From positions 1 to 44,948 of IMG/VR virus record IMGVR_UViG_3300037261_000140: DNA of 44,948 nucleotides, one strand, 5' to 3'. Position 1 is the first letter of the stretch. Every line of letters begins with the position of its first letter. Shown here in pieces: positions 1 through 8,644 of this stretch. The notes below the pieces were generated by a model. The model worked only from the letters and a program-made list of their open reading frames with translations, made no database searches and was not told the origin of the DNA. Source of the DNA: a virus. The translations under genes and the position numbers were made by a program.

Positions 1-1900
1 GCAACACAGCCAGCTACAGTTACGGCACCACCATTACCACCAGATGTTGAACCTGCACCACCAGCACCGCCAGTTAAAGCAGCAGTACCACCGGCACCAC
101 CGACTACACCAGCGCCGCCTGCGCCAGCCGTAAGAGTCATTGCTCCGCCGTTACCAGAAGTTGATGAGCCAATACCTCCGGCACCAGCTGTCCAAGTTAC
201 TGCGCCGCCATTTGCTCCAGCACCAGCTAAACCGGCACCGCCAATTCCGGCAGTTCCACCTATAGCACCGCCAACAGAAGCACCCTGAGACTTACCAGCA
301 TTAAGTGTTACGCTGCCGCCAGGAAAACTTACAGCATCAGTTCCGGCAGCTGAAGAACCAGTTATAGTTACGCTGCCGCCGCCTGATCCGTTTGCATTGG
401 CCGTACCACCAGTAATCGAAATTGCACCAGCAGATCCTCCACCATTAACGCCTCCACCGGGAGCACCTGATGTAATTGTGATACCACCACCGTTACCAGA
501 GGTAGTTCCACCAGCGCCGCCTATGCCAGCTGTCCATACAAAAGCACCACCAGCACCGCCGACAGTACCAGTACCGATACCACCAGCACCGCCAACAAGA
601 CCTAGTGTTCCTCCGGCGCCGCCTACATTTGTACCAATGCCGCCTGCGCCAGTTGTCCATGTGACACCACCGCCAGCTGCGCCAGTAAGAGCAAGACCTT
701 GACCACCTGCACCAGCCGTTCCAGTTATTGCACCGCCGGCAGAACTTCCGAATGAAAGACCTGCGGTAATAGTTACGTTACCGCCTGCATAGTTTGCTGT
801 TTGATCGCCTGTTGCAGCAGAACCAGTAATTGTAACTGTGCCGCCGGGTCCACCTGAACCAGCGCCCGTAACGGGATCTGCGACACCACCTCTAATTGTT
901 ACACCACCAGCGGCATTTCCACTTCCACCAGCACCAGCTGCTCCGCCAGCAATAGTTACAAGTCCACCAGCACCAGAAGAAGAAGAGCCAGAACCTCCGA
1001 CTCCACCATTGATATTTACTGCGCCGCCAGCACCGCCGGCTACACCTGCGCCGCCAACTCCACCATTGAATGTAAGTAATCCGCCGCCGCCAGAAGTTGC
1101 AGAACCTATACCGCCAGTTCCGCCAGTAAGAACTATATTTCCACCGGCAACACCTGCCGTACCAGTACCCGCACCGCCAACTCCGGCAGTTGCCGTGATT
1201 GCGGCTCCAGCACTATTTCCTGATGAATTACCCGCAACAATTGTAACAGCGCCGCCGTTACGACTTACAGTATTGTCACCAGCAGAATTTGCGCCGGTAA
1301 TTGTTACTGCGCCGCCAGTTCCACCAGAAGTATTTTGACTTGGAGTACCGCCCGAAATATTAACGGCACCACCAGAACCATTAGGATTTGTAGATCCACC
1401 GGGTCCGCCAGTAATGTTAACTGCGCCGCCGTTAGCAGATGTAGTAGAACCAACTCCGCCGGTACCACCATTTAGATTTAATGTTCCACCGGCACCGCCA
1501 GCACCAACACCATTTGGAATACCTCCAGCGCCAGAAGTAAGAGTGATGATACCACCAATTGCGCCGTTAGTTCCTTGTCCACCACTTCCAGCTAAAAGTG
1601 AAATTGCACCACCACTGCCAGAATTATTTGTGGTTCCATTGGCTGCATTTCCGCCATTACCGGATTGAATAATAGTTGAACCGCCATTACCGCCAGTATT
1701 TAAAAGTGCTCCGGCTTCAACAGCATTTCCGCCATTTCCGGGAGTTACTAAATAACCTCCGCCCGTTCCACCTTTGGCATTAACCGCAGCACTTGCAATG
1801 CCGCCGTTTCCGCCAGTAAAGCTATATCCACCTCCGGCTCCGCCGGTTCCAGTAGAAGCGATAGTAGTGTTACCACCAGTTCCACCAGTAAATTGAGCAG
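1..1900 (-). repeat. degenerate Gly-rich coding repeats in the tail fibre gene
   Basis: Tandem, imperfect repeats on the minus strand encode units of roughly 8-25 residues: two or three hydrophobic residues (VTI, LTF, AIT, VNI) flanked by GG or GGxGG. In DNA this appears on the plus strand as endless CCACC, CCGCC and CCAGC runs. Unit length varies and no unit is exactly conserved, so this is a protein repeat rather than a DNA satellite. Runs of this kind are prone to slippage and recombination, which would change fibre length. Confidence 0.8.
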
Positions 1901-4403
1901 CATTTATTCCAGGAGTGCCAGATGCATTCGCATTACTCGCAACGGCTTTAGCAATTACGTTAAGAGCGGCGGGTCCGCCAAGCATTATTGTTACGCCGTT
2001 ATTGGGTACCTGAGTACCATCGCCAATTGTTAAAGAAATTTGATTTGATGGATTGGCCGTATTCCAATTAGAAATGATAGTACTGATATTTGAAGAACCA
2101 TCAAAAACTAAGGTAACAGATAAACCAATTGTTCCAGGATTGTTGGCCGTAATTAATACAGGACCTTCAGCATTAGATAATATTCCGAGGTAATAAGCGT
2201 AAGTGAATCCAGTTGTTCCACCAAGGTCTACGCTACCATTAGAGTCAATTCGGAATGCCTCAACAGCGGTAACTGATCCAACAGGAGTGGTTTTGAAACT
2301 GATGTATGTTGGCATTGAAGTGTCAGTGAATGTTCCATCTGCAATAAATGATATAGATGCAGTTGAAGCGGCAGCAAATGCCGTTGCGCCATATCCTCTA
2401 CCGGAAATAAATCCTAAAGTGTTTCCTGAAATAGCAGCCGTAGGAGAAAGTAAAGTGCCGTTTGCATAACGACCTCTAAAACCAACTGAAGAACTGTACC
2501 CAGTTGCTTGGATAGCTTGCGTGCTACCAGAAGTATCTACGATGTCTATTGGTGAGCTAGGCGTCAGAGTACCAATACCGATTTGAGAAACATTGACAAT
2601 TGCATTATTGCCCATGTTAAGATTTGCAGATTGTATGCCTAAATTTTGTAAAGATGAATTAATGACATTGCTTGCGAGAGTGGTACCCAGCAAGACGTTG
2701 GCATCTACGGCTCCAAAAGCTTGAAGGAGGTACTTTCCAGCGATAGCGTTGTATACTATTGTCTGACCATCTGTTGGAGCAACGGCGGTAACACCTACTC
2801 CTTGAATCGCAACAACTGTAGCGACTTCAGATTGAGATCCCGATGCTAAGGCGGTAGTTACGTCGCCAGTTAATTGATTGATTGCATTTACTGTTACGGC
2901 ACCTTGAGCATTATTGACAGAACTAACTCCAGCAACAGGAGAAGCTAATTGCCATTTTCCAACTGACGCAGAATAAATGATCAGGTCGCCTATTTGGAAA
3001 TTGTGCATTGATGGATCAGTTAAACCAGCAACAGGACCTACAAAAGTTGCAGATACATAGTAGACATACCCATTTGTTCCAGTGCCATCAGAGAGTGCTG
3101 GAGTATTTGTGCTAGGATTCCAAGCACCTTGATATTCCATAACCGTTAATGGTAAATATGAAAGAGGAATTTTAGCAGAACCATCCAAAGGAGCATAGCC
3201 GTTAGCTATTCCTTTGTTAGATGTTAATTCGTAACTTCCGGCTGCTTGTTTACCAGAGATGTCTATGAATGCAGTTACTAAATTAGAATTGATACTTGCA
3301 AGGTCCGTAAGAAGACTTGTAACTTGTGATTCTGCAATTTGAATTGGAGCACTAGATGCCGCAGTAATTAAACCTTTGCCATTAACTGTAAAAATTGCAG
3401 AGTTTGATGCAGAACCAAAAGATCCAACATTTGTGTTGACCGTAGCCAATGTGAAAACAACATTGCCAGGACCGACAGCAGTTCCATCGCCAGTCAATTG
3501 AGTAATTGCACTGACAGAGGAGTTATCGATTTGGCTTTGCAGTTTACCGAATGCAGTTAAAATAGAATCTGTTGCGAGAACCGTAGAATCAGCACCGATA
3601 ACAAACCCAGTCAATAATTTACTGGTAACAACCGATGCCGCAATAGTATTTGATCCTATAGGACCAGTTACATCTCCGGCTAAAGTTCCGCCGCCGCCGC
3701 CCGGAGGAGGAGCCCAGGTTCCATCGGCTCGTAAAAAGTTTGTAGTGCCTCCACCTGAGAAGGGAACTAAACCATTGAGGAGTGCTGTAAATATAGGCAG
3801 AAATGAATTGACTTGAGCGCCAGTCAGGTCTGCTTCATTGGCAGTGGAAGCCGTGCTATTACCTTTGATGGTAAAAGCAGGAGCTTGTGCCAATTTTGCA
3901 TTTGTGACAACATTGGGTTGGATTGTGGCCGTCGCACTTCCAGGACCAGTGGCAACTATGTCGCCTATCAGTCCAGTGAGTGTAGAACCACCGCCGAAAA
4001 AGTTTCCTTGGATAGTCCAAGTGCCATTGATATTTGAATAATAATTTAAGCTGACATTATCGACATAAAAATCGCCGGCTTGTCCCAGACTTGGATCAGG
4101 AGCACCGTTGCCAGTGTAAATTTGACTTCCATTAGGAAAGTCTTTAAGAGAAATTTGGCCTGTGATAGGGTTGTAACCAATTGGCCCGATAGCGTTTATG
4201 GCGCTCCGTGCCAAAGCATTACTGAAATATTTATTCGTGACACCCTGCGGAATATTATCGGTGGTAAGTTTAATGGCCCCGGTAAAGCCCTGGACTGAGC
4301 GAACCGCACTGTTAAGGGCTATGTCATTTAAAAGTTCATTGGCGGCTGTCACATCGCCCATGATGAGTCTTAAAATATGCTGAGTACGAGGACTAATTGC
4401 CAT
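1..4403 (-). CDS. giant glycine-rich tail fibre / adhesin, incomplete at left edge
   Basis: On the minus strand one uninterrupted frame runs from ATG at 4403 to the window edge, giving over 1460 codons with no stop, so the C terminus is missing. An AAGGTG ribosome site lies four bases before the ATG. The N-terminal third (about 4403-2000) looks like a phage tail fibre: phrases such as TGDVTG, FLRADGTW, PLDGSAKIPLSYLP and NMGNNAIVNVSQIGIGT are typical of fibre and needle proteins that attach by the N terminus. Around 2175-1975 there is a beta domain (ITANNPGTIG, WNTANPSN, GDGTQVP) that recurs in the 36841-38037 product. From about 1900 to 1 the protein is glycine-rich repeats with short beta-like triplets between GG pairs (GGAVTITGG style), as in polyglycine or beta-helical phage adhesins. 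Expected role: distal host recognition. It has its own AATCTT box and follows a terminator, so it is probably a separate late transcript. Confidence 0.85.
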   Translation of the reverse strand, partial: MAISPRTQHILRLIMGDVTAANELLNDIALNSAVRSVQGFTGAIKLTTDNIPQGVTNKYFSNALARSAINAIGPIGYNPITGQISLKDFPNGSQIYTGNGAPDPSLGQAGDFYVDNVSLNYYSNINGTWTIQGNFFGGGSTLTGLIGDIVATGPGSATATIQPNVVTNAKLAQAPAFTIKGNSTASTANEADLTGAQVNSFLPIFTALLNGLVPFSGGGTTNFLRADGTWAPPPGGGGGTLAGDVTGPIGSNTIAASVVTSKLLTGFVIGADSTVLATDSILTAFGKLQSQIDNSSVSAITQLTGDGTAVGPGNVVFTLATVNTNVGSFGSASNSAIFTVNGKGLITAASSAPIQIAESQVTSLLTDLASINSNLVTAFIDISGKQAAGSYELTSNKGIANGYAPLDGSAKIPLSYLPLTVMEYQGAWNPSTNTPALSDGTGTNGYVYYVSATFVGPVAGLTDPSMHNFQIGDLIIYSASVGKWQLASPVAGVSSVNNAQGAVTVNAINQLTGDVTTALASGSQSEVATVVAIQGVGVTAVAPTDGQTIVYNAIAGKYLLQAFGAVDANVLLGTTLASNVINSSLQNLGIQSANLNMGNNAIVNVSQIGIGTLTPSSPIDIVDTSGSTQAIQATGYSSSVGFRGRYANGTLLSPTAAISGNTLGFISGRGYGATAFAAASTASISFIADGTFTDTSMPTYISFKTTPVGSVTAVEAFRIDSNGSVDLGGTTGFTYAYYLGILSNAEGPVLITANNPGTIGLSVTLVFDGSSNISTIISNWNTANPSNQISLTIGDGTQVPNNGVTIMLGGPAALNVIAKAVASNANASGTPGINAAQFTGGTGGNTTIASTGTGGAGGGYSFTGGNGGIASAAVNAKGGTGGGYLVTPGNGGNAVEAGALLNTGGNGGSTIIQSGNGGNAANGTTNNSGSGGAISLLAGSGGQGTNGAIGGIITLTSGAGGIPNGVGAGGAGGTLNLNGGTGGVGSTTSANGGAVNITGGPGGSTNPNGSGGAVNISGGTPSQNTSGGTGGAVTITGANSAGDNTVSRNGGAVTIVAGNSSGNSAGAAITATAGVGGAGTGTAGVAGGNIVLTGGTGGIGSATSGGGGLLTFNGGVGGAGVAGGAGGAVNINGGVGGSGSSSSGAGGLVTIAGGAAGAGGSGNAAGGVTIRGGVADPVTGAGSGGPGGTVTITGSAATGDQTANYAGGNVTITAGLSFGSSAGGAITGTAGAGGQGLALTGAAGGGVTWTTGAGGIGTNVGGAGGTLGLVGGAGGIGTGTVGGAGGAFVWTAGIGGAGGTTSGNGGGITITSGAPGGGVNGGGSAGAISITGGTANANGSGGGSVTITGSSAAGTDAVSFPGGSVTLNAGKSQGASVGGAIGGTAGIGGAGLAGAGANGGAVTWTAGAGGIGSSTSGNGGAMTLTAGAGGAGVVGGAGGTAALTGGAGGAGSTSGGNGGAVTVAGCV

Positions 4404-4436
4404 TATACACCTTGACTTGTTGAAAACGGATCTTAG

Positions 4437-4448
4437 CTATAAGATTAC
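4437..4448 (-). promoter_or_regulatory. AATCTT box before tail fibre gene
   Basis: Minus strand reads GTAATCTTATAG, 34 bases before the fibre ATG and just after the terminator of the upstream gene. It matches the motif found before nine other late-type units in this window. The terminator-then-box order argues for a new transcription start here. Confidence 0.5.
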
Positions 4449-4459
4449 TTCTAAAAGCA

Positions 4460-4494
4460 AAAATGCCGTTAAACTATTGATTTAACGGCATTTT
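4460..4494 (-). terminator. intrinsic terminator after the 175-aa fibre gene
   Basis: A perfect 14-bp inverted repeat (4460-4473 with 4481-4494) encloses a 7-base loop. On the minus strand the stem ends in a T-rich tract (ATTTTTGCTTTT), so it stops leftward transcription after the gene ending at 4523. The A-rich 5' arm gives a weaker T tract on the plus strand. Confidence 0.85.
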
Positions 4495-4522
4495 ATAATC
4501 ATTGTTTAATAATATTCAAGGG

Positions 4523-5050
4523 TTATCTCTTAACGGCCACCAATACAACGGCGCCCGGTCCCATGTCAGCAGAGTAAATTATACTGATTCCATTGGTTAC
4601 CTGAGAAGACCAGCCTAAAATGGGCAGATTTGCTCCGCCTTTGGTTTTTTGCGATACTGAAAGGATAGTGTCCGTGGACAATAGGCCCGTTACAGTTACC
4701 GCCTCTACAGCGGCGCCTCCGACTGTTGGATTGGAGGTAAATGCTAAAATATTGAAACTGACACCAACGCCGGCAATTGCCGTGTCTACATAACTTTTGG
4801 TCGCCGCATCCTGGGCAGAAGTAGGGTTAGCAAGAGCATTGATTTGAAAGGTACCCATGTTAAGGGCAGTATTCAGTGTAGGAGACACCAAGTTGTTAAG
4901 CGACGTATTGGCGCCGGCAGATTCGATGGAATTGACCATCTCAATTAGAAGATCGCCTAAACCAATATGGCCGGAAGTAGAGCTTTGGCTACGATATACC
5001 CCATTTAGGGCAGATTGAACCAATGTTAAATCAGTTAAAAGCTGTGTCAT
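4523..5050 (-). CDS. short tail fibre-like structural protein (175 aa)
   Basis: The middle of the protein carries a phage fibre signature: NMGTFQINALANP followed by DAATKSYVDTAIAG, the N-x-I-x-L-x-x-P...D-A-x-x-K-x-Y-V-D pattern common in tail fibre and collar fibre proteins. The N terminus (GHIGLGDLLIEM) resembles the N terminus of the 22091-22498 product (GDIGLGSHLLQL), suggesting a shared attachment module. The C-terminal half is beta-rich (AVTVTGLL, TKGGANLPILGW) and would form a small distal domain. It lies directly after the tail tube gene and before the large fibre gene, and a strong terminator follows. Likely a short fibre or adaptor; the fold assignment is inferred from the motif only. 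Confidence 0.65.
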   Translation of the reverse strand: MTQLLTDLTLVQSALNGVYRSQSSTSGHIGLGDLLIEMVNSIESAGANTSLNNLVSPTLNTALNMGTFQINALANPTSAQDAATKSYVDTAIAGVGVSFNILAFTSNPTVGGAAVEAVTVTGLLSTDTILSVSQKTKGGANLPILGWSSQVTNGISIIYSADMGPGAVVLVAVKR

Positions 5051-5067
5051 TTTATGCTATTCTCGTG

Positions 5068-5520
5068 TTAAGGGAGAGAAGCCGCTCCGGCACTCTCGTC
5101 TTGGTCACCATCTTCATCCTGCAAGCGAATCCCAGTGTAATTGATTGACACTCGGCTTGTTGCACGGGCGTTATGGCTACCGCTATAAGAGGTAGGGATA
5201 CATCCAATGGCGGTCATGATGGTCGTACCTGTTTGTCTGTCAACGACAGCCAAAGTGACGTTTTCAAGCTGCAAGAGATCTTGAAGCTTCGGGAACTTCG
5301 GGAGAACCATAGGTCCTTGGCCGACGACCCTAAACGCACCGCAGGTGAGTGTAACCGCGTCATAAGACGTAGGAGTGATCTCATCTGGACTGTAACGGCC
5401 CAGAAGATGAATTGGTTCATTTCCAATATTGACGTTATAAGAGACAGTCTCAAAGATACCGACGAGTGTATCATCGACGTAAACCTTGGTTCGGGCTCCA
5501 ACTAAAACTTTTGAGGGCAT
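5068..5520 (-). CDS. tail tube protein
   Basis: 150-aa protein encoded immediately downstream of the tail sheath, which is where contractile-tail phages place the tube (core) protein. The N terminus (VLVGARTKVYVDDTLVGIFETVSYNV) followed by an LLGRYSPDEITPTSYDAV segment and a VTLTCGAFRVVG strand looks like the beta-barrel tube family: a short N-terminal strand, an interaction loop, then barrel strands. The C terminus is acidic and Ala/Ser-rich (DEDGDQDESAGAASLP) and probably flexible. It would polymerise as hexameric rings inside the sheath. An AATCTT box overlapping the sheath stop codon, plus a good AAAGGAG site before the ATG, suggest extra transcription beyond sheath read-through. No family search was possible; position is the main support. 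Confidence 0.7.
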   Translation of the reverse strand: MPSKVLVGARTKVYVDDTLVGIFETVSYNVNIGNEPIHLLGRYSPDEITPTSYDAVTLTCGAFRVVGQGPMVLPKFPKLQDLLQLENVTLAVVDRQTGTTIMTAIGCIPTSYSGSHNARATSRVSINYTGIRLQDEDGDQDESAGAASLP

Positions 5521-5537
5521 GTTAATTCTCCTTTAAA

Positions 5538-5548
5538 CTAAAGATTAC
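5538..5548 (-). promoter_or_regulatory. AATCTT box before tail tube gene
   Basis: Minus strand reads GTAATCTTTAG, overlapping the sheath stop codon and ending 18 bases before the tube ATG at 5520; AAAGGAG follows as ribosome site. Same motif as before the fibre, DUF3494, portal-side and endolysin units. Confidence 0.5.
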
Positions 5549-8304
5549 GCGGCTGACTGAACCTGGGATACGTTAATACTGATCGGGATGAAATAGATGG
5601 CAGTAGCCAGCTTGATTTCAACCGCAACAGCCATTTCAGGCCCATTGATGGTGACCTTTTGGTTTTTATAACCAAGAGGAGCATCGGAACTGCCGGCGAT
5701 TAACTTCAACCGTTTGTAGCCGTCCATTTTTTGAGCCAAGAAGCTCAAAGCGGTAGCTGCATCGACATCGGCCAAACTCTTACCAACGAACGTGCTTTGG
5801 AAGCTCGCGGCCAGGTCGAGGGCCAAGATATCGGAACAGTAAACTGCTTGGATGCTGTTATAAACGAAGTTGGTATCAACTCCGTAGGTTGTTTGGTCAC
5901 TGACCCAACGATTGCCGGCTGTATCCTGTGTTAGGAACAGAAGACCTGCGCTGAGTGCATCTTCAACATCGCCGGGGCTGCCGGAATCAAATCCAGTAGG
6001 ATCGGTGAAGCTGATGACGTTTGCATATTTGTTGACGATGGCTTTATAGAATCCACCGGCTTGCATTCCAGCGGCCACACAAGCGGCGTACCAAGGCATG
6101 AAACTGGTAATAACCCCTTTGGAGTTAACCTGAGTCGGCCTTTGCATGGTAAGCGAGCAACGGTAGTTCGCGAGACTTTGAGCCTGCGCTTTAGCATTCG
6201 CATAACTTCCCCAGAAGGAAAGAATACAAATGCGATTCTTTTTGAGTTTTGGTGTGCTAAACTCGATACAATGCGATTTCGTCGCAGCATTGATCGCGGC
6301 GATTGTATAGGTCGAACTTGCATCGGTAAGCCCGGCGATGATATCAGCCGAAGCATCTTCTGAGAAAAGAGGAACGATGATGTTGACATCAATCGTAGCC
6401 AATAACTCGATAGCTTGGATGATTGTCGCAGCAGTAGTTCCACCTCTGGCGCCGCCAGCAAGAAACGCTGGGTTTACCATAGGATTGGGCAATCCGGCTG
6501 TAGCTATCATATTGAATTGCACTTTAGTCGCAACAGCAACATCTTGAGCGAATTCATAAGCTGCATCTTTGATTCTTCCAGGTTGACCAGCGGCCACAGT
6601 AGAAGCGATACCAACGGCGGCAACAGCGTCCAAAGCAGAAGGAGGTAACTGACTAGCTGAAGAATCAGCTGAAGCAGAATATCCCGTTTGAGAATTTAAG
6701 AATGCGGCTAAATCTCCGATTGTGGAATACTGAGCGAGATTAACGCTTAAGTTAGCGCCTGATCCGCCAGTAACGGCTGTGGTCAACAAGTTAGTTGTTT
6801 TGTTGATGGTAACCGTTCCAGAAGTACCTTGATAACCAAGATAAAGGGCAAAGGTTGTTGGAACGTCGATTGTTTGGCTGTAGCCAATATCGGTTCTGTT
6901 GATTTGAACTTCAACTTCGGCTTCTTGAGAAGCGACGTTGATACCGGGAGCTAAACCTAAAGCGGCCAGATCTCCGGGGGTAGAATCGATCAATTCAAAA
7001 CTTCTTCCCCAGCCACTTCTATAAGGAGCAGGGTTAGCGGCCATGGTCAATTGTACAGAGTTCGGAGCGGCACCGGCTGAAGCCACAAGGCCAGCAGGAA
7101 GTACGGCGTTAAGCTCGACAATTAATTCGGCGATATTCCCGTGGGCTGGCGTATTGATTATGCCAGGAGGGAAACCTGTGATAGTATTTGTCGGAGAAGA
7201 ACCTACGTCTCCGCTGATAACAGAGAAACCAGTGTTGGTTACAGCTGAAGCGCCCAAGAGAGCGAAATTTCCGGCTGATGCCAATAATGGAGCTTGTTGA
7301 GCATTCACGATAGTCGCAGCACTTAAGGAGATAGCTCCAGATAGAGCGATTAAGCTACCGTTGACAGTTCCACCAGAAGTATCCGTGATCGAGGTTTGAG
7401 CGATGACGTTACCATTGAAGGTACCGATAAATGCAGAGTTGAGGGTAGCAGAGCTACCAACGATGAAGTACACGTTTTTAGCAAGTGCTCCACCAGTTAA
7501 ATTGATGACTGGAATTCCAGTTGAACCAGTAACGAGGGTACTTGCAGTTTTGATAACGAATACATCGGTAGCCGTACCGTTAAAGGTAAGTGCTCCGCCG
7601 GCATCTAAAGTAGCCGCGCCAGTATTGTAATAACCGGCAGATAATGTTTGTCCATCGAGAACAGCAGGGATCGCGACATAACCGCCGTGACCAGCCAAAG
7701 ATGTATAGGCCGCCAAAGCATCAGCTTGAGCCGTTGCAGCAGAAAGACCGCCGCTGGATGAACTAAGGGTGACCACAGTAGCAGGTCCGCCATTCAATCG
7801 AACAGAAAAAGTATCTCCGTTTAAGGCAGCGCCGAAAGCGGTGATAGTATTACCAGCAAAAGAAGGAGGAGTTTCAGTTTCTAAAGAGGTGACTTGATAA
7901 CGGTAGAGATTTCCGTTTGTTCCGAAGTTGTTATCAAGAATTGTTGCATAGTCGGTGTCAACAAGGGCCGAAGCTTGAGAACTGGAGTTTGTTTTTACGA
8001 TGTAAATTTTGTTGGCCGAGCCGACGATATCTGCATCGCCTGACGGAGCAGAGAAAGCCGCGAAGGCATCAACAATGGGTCCTGAAACATATTGTTGCAT
8101 GACCTTATCGAGTTGATCGGGCGTAAAGGAGTTATTTTTCAACTGAAACGAGGGATCAGTGAAAACATCTCCGCCATCGGCTTCACCAAAGATAACTACG
8201 TTACCAGACGAACCAAGTCCAACTGGCTGGCTTTGAACCGTAATTTCCGGGTATGCGCCGGGAATATTAGTATTTAAAAAACTTGTTACTTCTCTTTGAG
8301 ACAT
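5545..8304 (-). CDS. tail sheath protein with inserted, permuted DUF3494-like domain
   Basis: 919 aa. The N terminus (NIPGAYPEITVQSQPVG, then GNVVIFGEADGGDVF) and the long C-terminal part (ATIIQAIELLATIDVNIIVPLF, ANYRCSLTMQRPT, VYCSDILALDLAASFQSTFVGK, KLATAIYFIPISINVS) match the contractile-tail sheath plan: an N-terminal exchange arm, variable domains and a conserved C-terminal core. Residues about 181-386 (7764-7147) are not sheath-like. They contain the DUF3494 ice-binding-protein signature in swapped order: DALAAYTSLA, LDGQTLSAGYY, INLTGGALAKNVYFIVG, FNGNVIAQTSI and SLIALSGAISL come first, followed by NFALLGASAV, VISGDVGSSP and NTITGF. The insertion splits another sheath domain (RLNGGPATVVTL before, NIAELIVELNAVLPAG after). 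At 919 aa it is larger than many sheaths. The domain should be displayed on the outer tail surface. The tube gene follows, and a 107-aa gene precedes it. Confidence 0.9.
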   Translation of the reverse strand: MSQREVTSFLNTNIPGAYPEITVQSQPVGLGSSGNVVIFGEADGGDVFTDPSFQLKNNSFTPDQLDKVMQQYVSGPIVDAFAAFSAPSGDADIVGSANKIYIVKTNSSSQASALVDTDYATILDNNFGTNGNLYRYQVTSLETETPPSFAGNTITAFGAALNGDTFSVRLNGGPATVVTLSSSSGGLSAATAQADALAAYTSLAGHGGYVAIPAVLDGQTLSAGYYNTGAATLDAGGALTFNGTATDVFVIKTASTLVTGSTGIPVINLTGGALAKNVYFIVGSSATLNSAFIGTFNGNVIAQTSITDTSGGTVNGSLIALSGAISLSAATIVNAQQAPLLASAGNFALLGASAVTNTGFSVISGDVGSSPTNTITGFPPGIINTPAHGNIAELIVELNAVLPAGLVASAGAAPNSVQLTMAANPAPYRSGWGRSFELIDSTPGDLAALGLAPGINVASQEAEVEVQINRTDIGYSQTIDVPTTFALYLGYQGTSGTVTINKTTNLLTTAVTGGSGANLSVNLAQYSTIGDLAAFLNSQTGYSASADSSASQLPPSALDAVAAVGIASTVAAGQPGRIKDAAYEFAQDVAVATKVQFNMIATAGLPNPMVNPAFLAGGARGGTTAATIIQAIELLATIDVNIIVPLFSEDASADIIAGLTDASSTYTIAAINAATKSHCIEFSTPKLKKNRICILSFWGSYANAKAQAQSLANYRCSLTMQRPTQVNSKGVITSFMPWYAACVAAGMQAGGFYKAIVNKYANVISFTDPTGFDSGSPGDVEDALSAGLLFLTQDTAGNRWVSDQTTYGVDTNFVYNSIQAVYCSDILALDLAASFQSTFVGKSLADVDAATALSFLAQKMDGYKRLKLIAGSSDAPLGYKNQKVTINGPEMAVAVEIKLATAIYFIPISINVSQVQSAA

Positions 8305-8318
8305 TGTGTTCTCCTTAA

Positions 8319-8642
8319 TTAGCTAACTTTTTTAAGCCCGAAATGTTTAATTCCTGCTTCAAACTGTGTTGGCGAAGCCATTTTTACAGATTTGAGATGA
8401 AGCCAAATAAACTGTTCAAGATTCTTGGTACTTGAATTGGCCCATTTTGATTTTGCTTGAGCCCAATACACTCTCCAAGCTTCTCTTAACTGATTTTCAC
8501 TTAAGACAGCATCGGAAGCTTTGGCCAAAGAAGCTCGCCATTTTCTGGCTTCTTCCGCAGACATTTCTTTTACAGCTTCAACTTTTGTTTCCACTTTTGC
8601 CTTTACAGCTTCAACTTCTTCTTTAAAACTTTTCTTTGCCAT
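8319..8642 (-). CDS. small conserved-looking phage protein upstream of sheath
   Basis: 107 aa, highly charged. Residues 1-25 are Lys/Glu/Val heptad-like (EEVEAVKAKVETKVEAVKEM), probably a coiled coil. The C-terminal part (WRVYWAQAKSKWANSSTKNLEQFIWLHLKSVKM, then FEAGIKHFGLKK) is helical with many aromatic residues and looks like a compact domain. No enzyme motif is visible. It sits between the 501-aa repeat protein and the sheath in the late operon, two bases from its upstream neighbour, so it is probably a tail assembly or virion protein. Function unknown. Confidence 0.6.
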   Translation of the reverse strand: MAKKSFKEEVEAVKAKVETKVEAVKEMSAEEARKWRASLAKASDAVLSENQLREAWRVYWAQAKSKWANSSTKNLEQFIWLHLKSVKMASPTQFEAGIKHFGLKKVS

Positions 8643-8644
8643 TT

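Noticed and set aside
397-1668. Plus-strand proline-rich open frames (101, 166 and 84 aa)
   Set aside because: They are antisense to Gly codons of the fibre repeat; GGN codons read as NCC on the other strand give Pro, and none has a ribosome site.
1-1900. CRISPR-like or satellite array
   Set aside because: No exact repeat of fixed length with unique spacers; the periodicity is in protein and imperfect.
5173-5505. 110-aa plus and 95-aa minus frames across the tube gene
   Set aside because: Both are shadows of the tail tube coding frame.
5931-6461. 176-aa minus-strand frame within the sheath gene
   Set aside because: Overlaps the sheath frame on the same strand, has no start signal and reads as out-of-frame low-quality protein.
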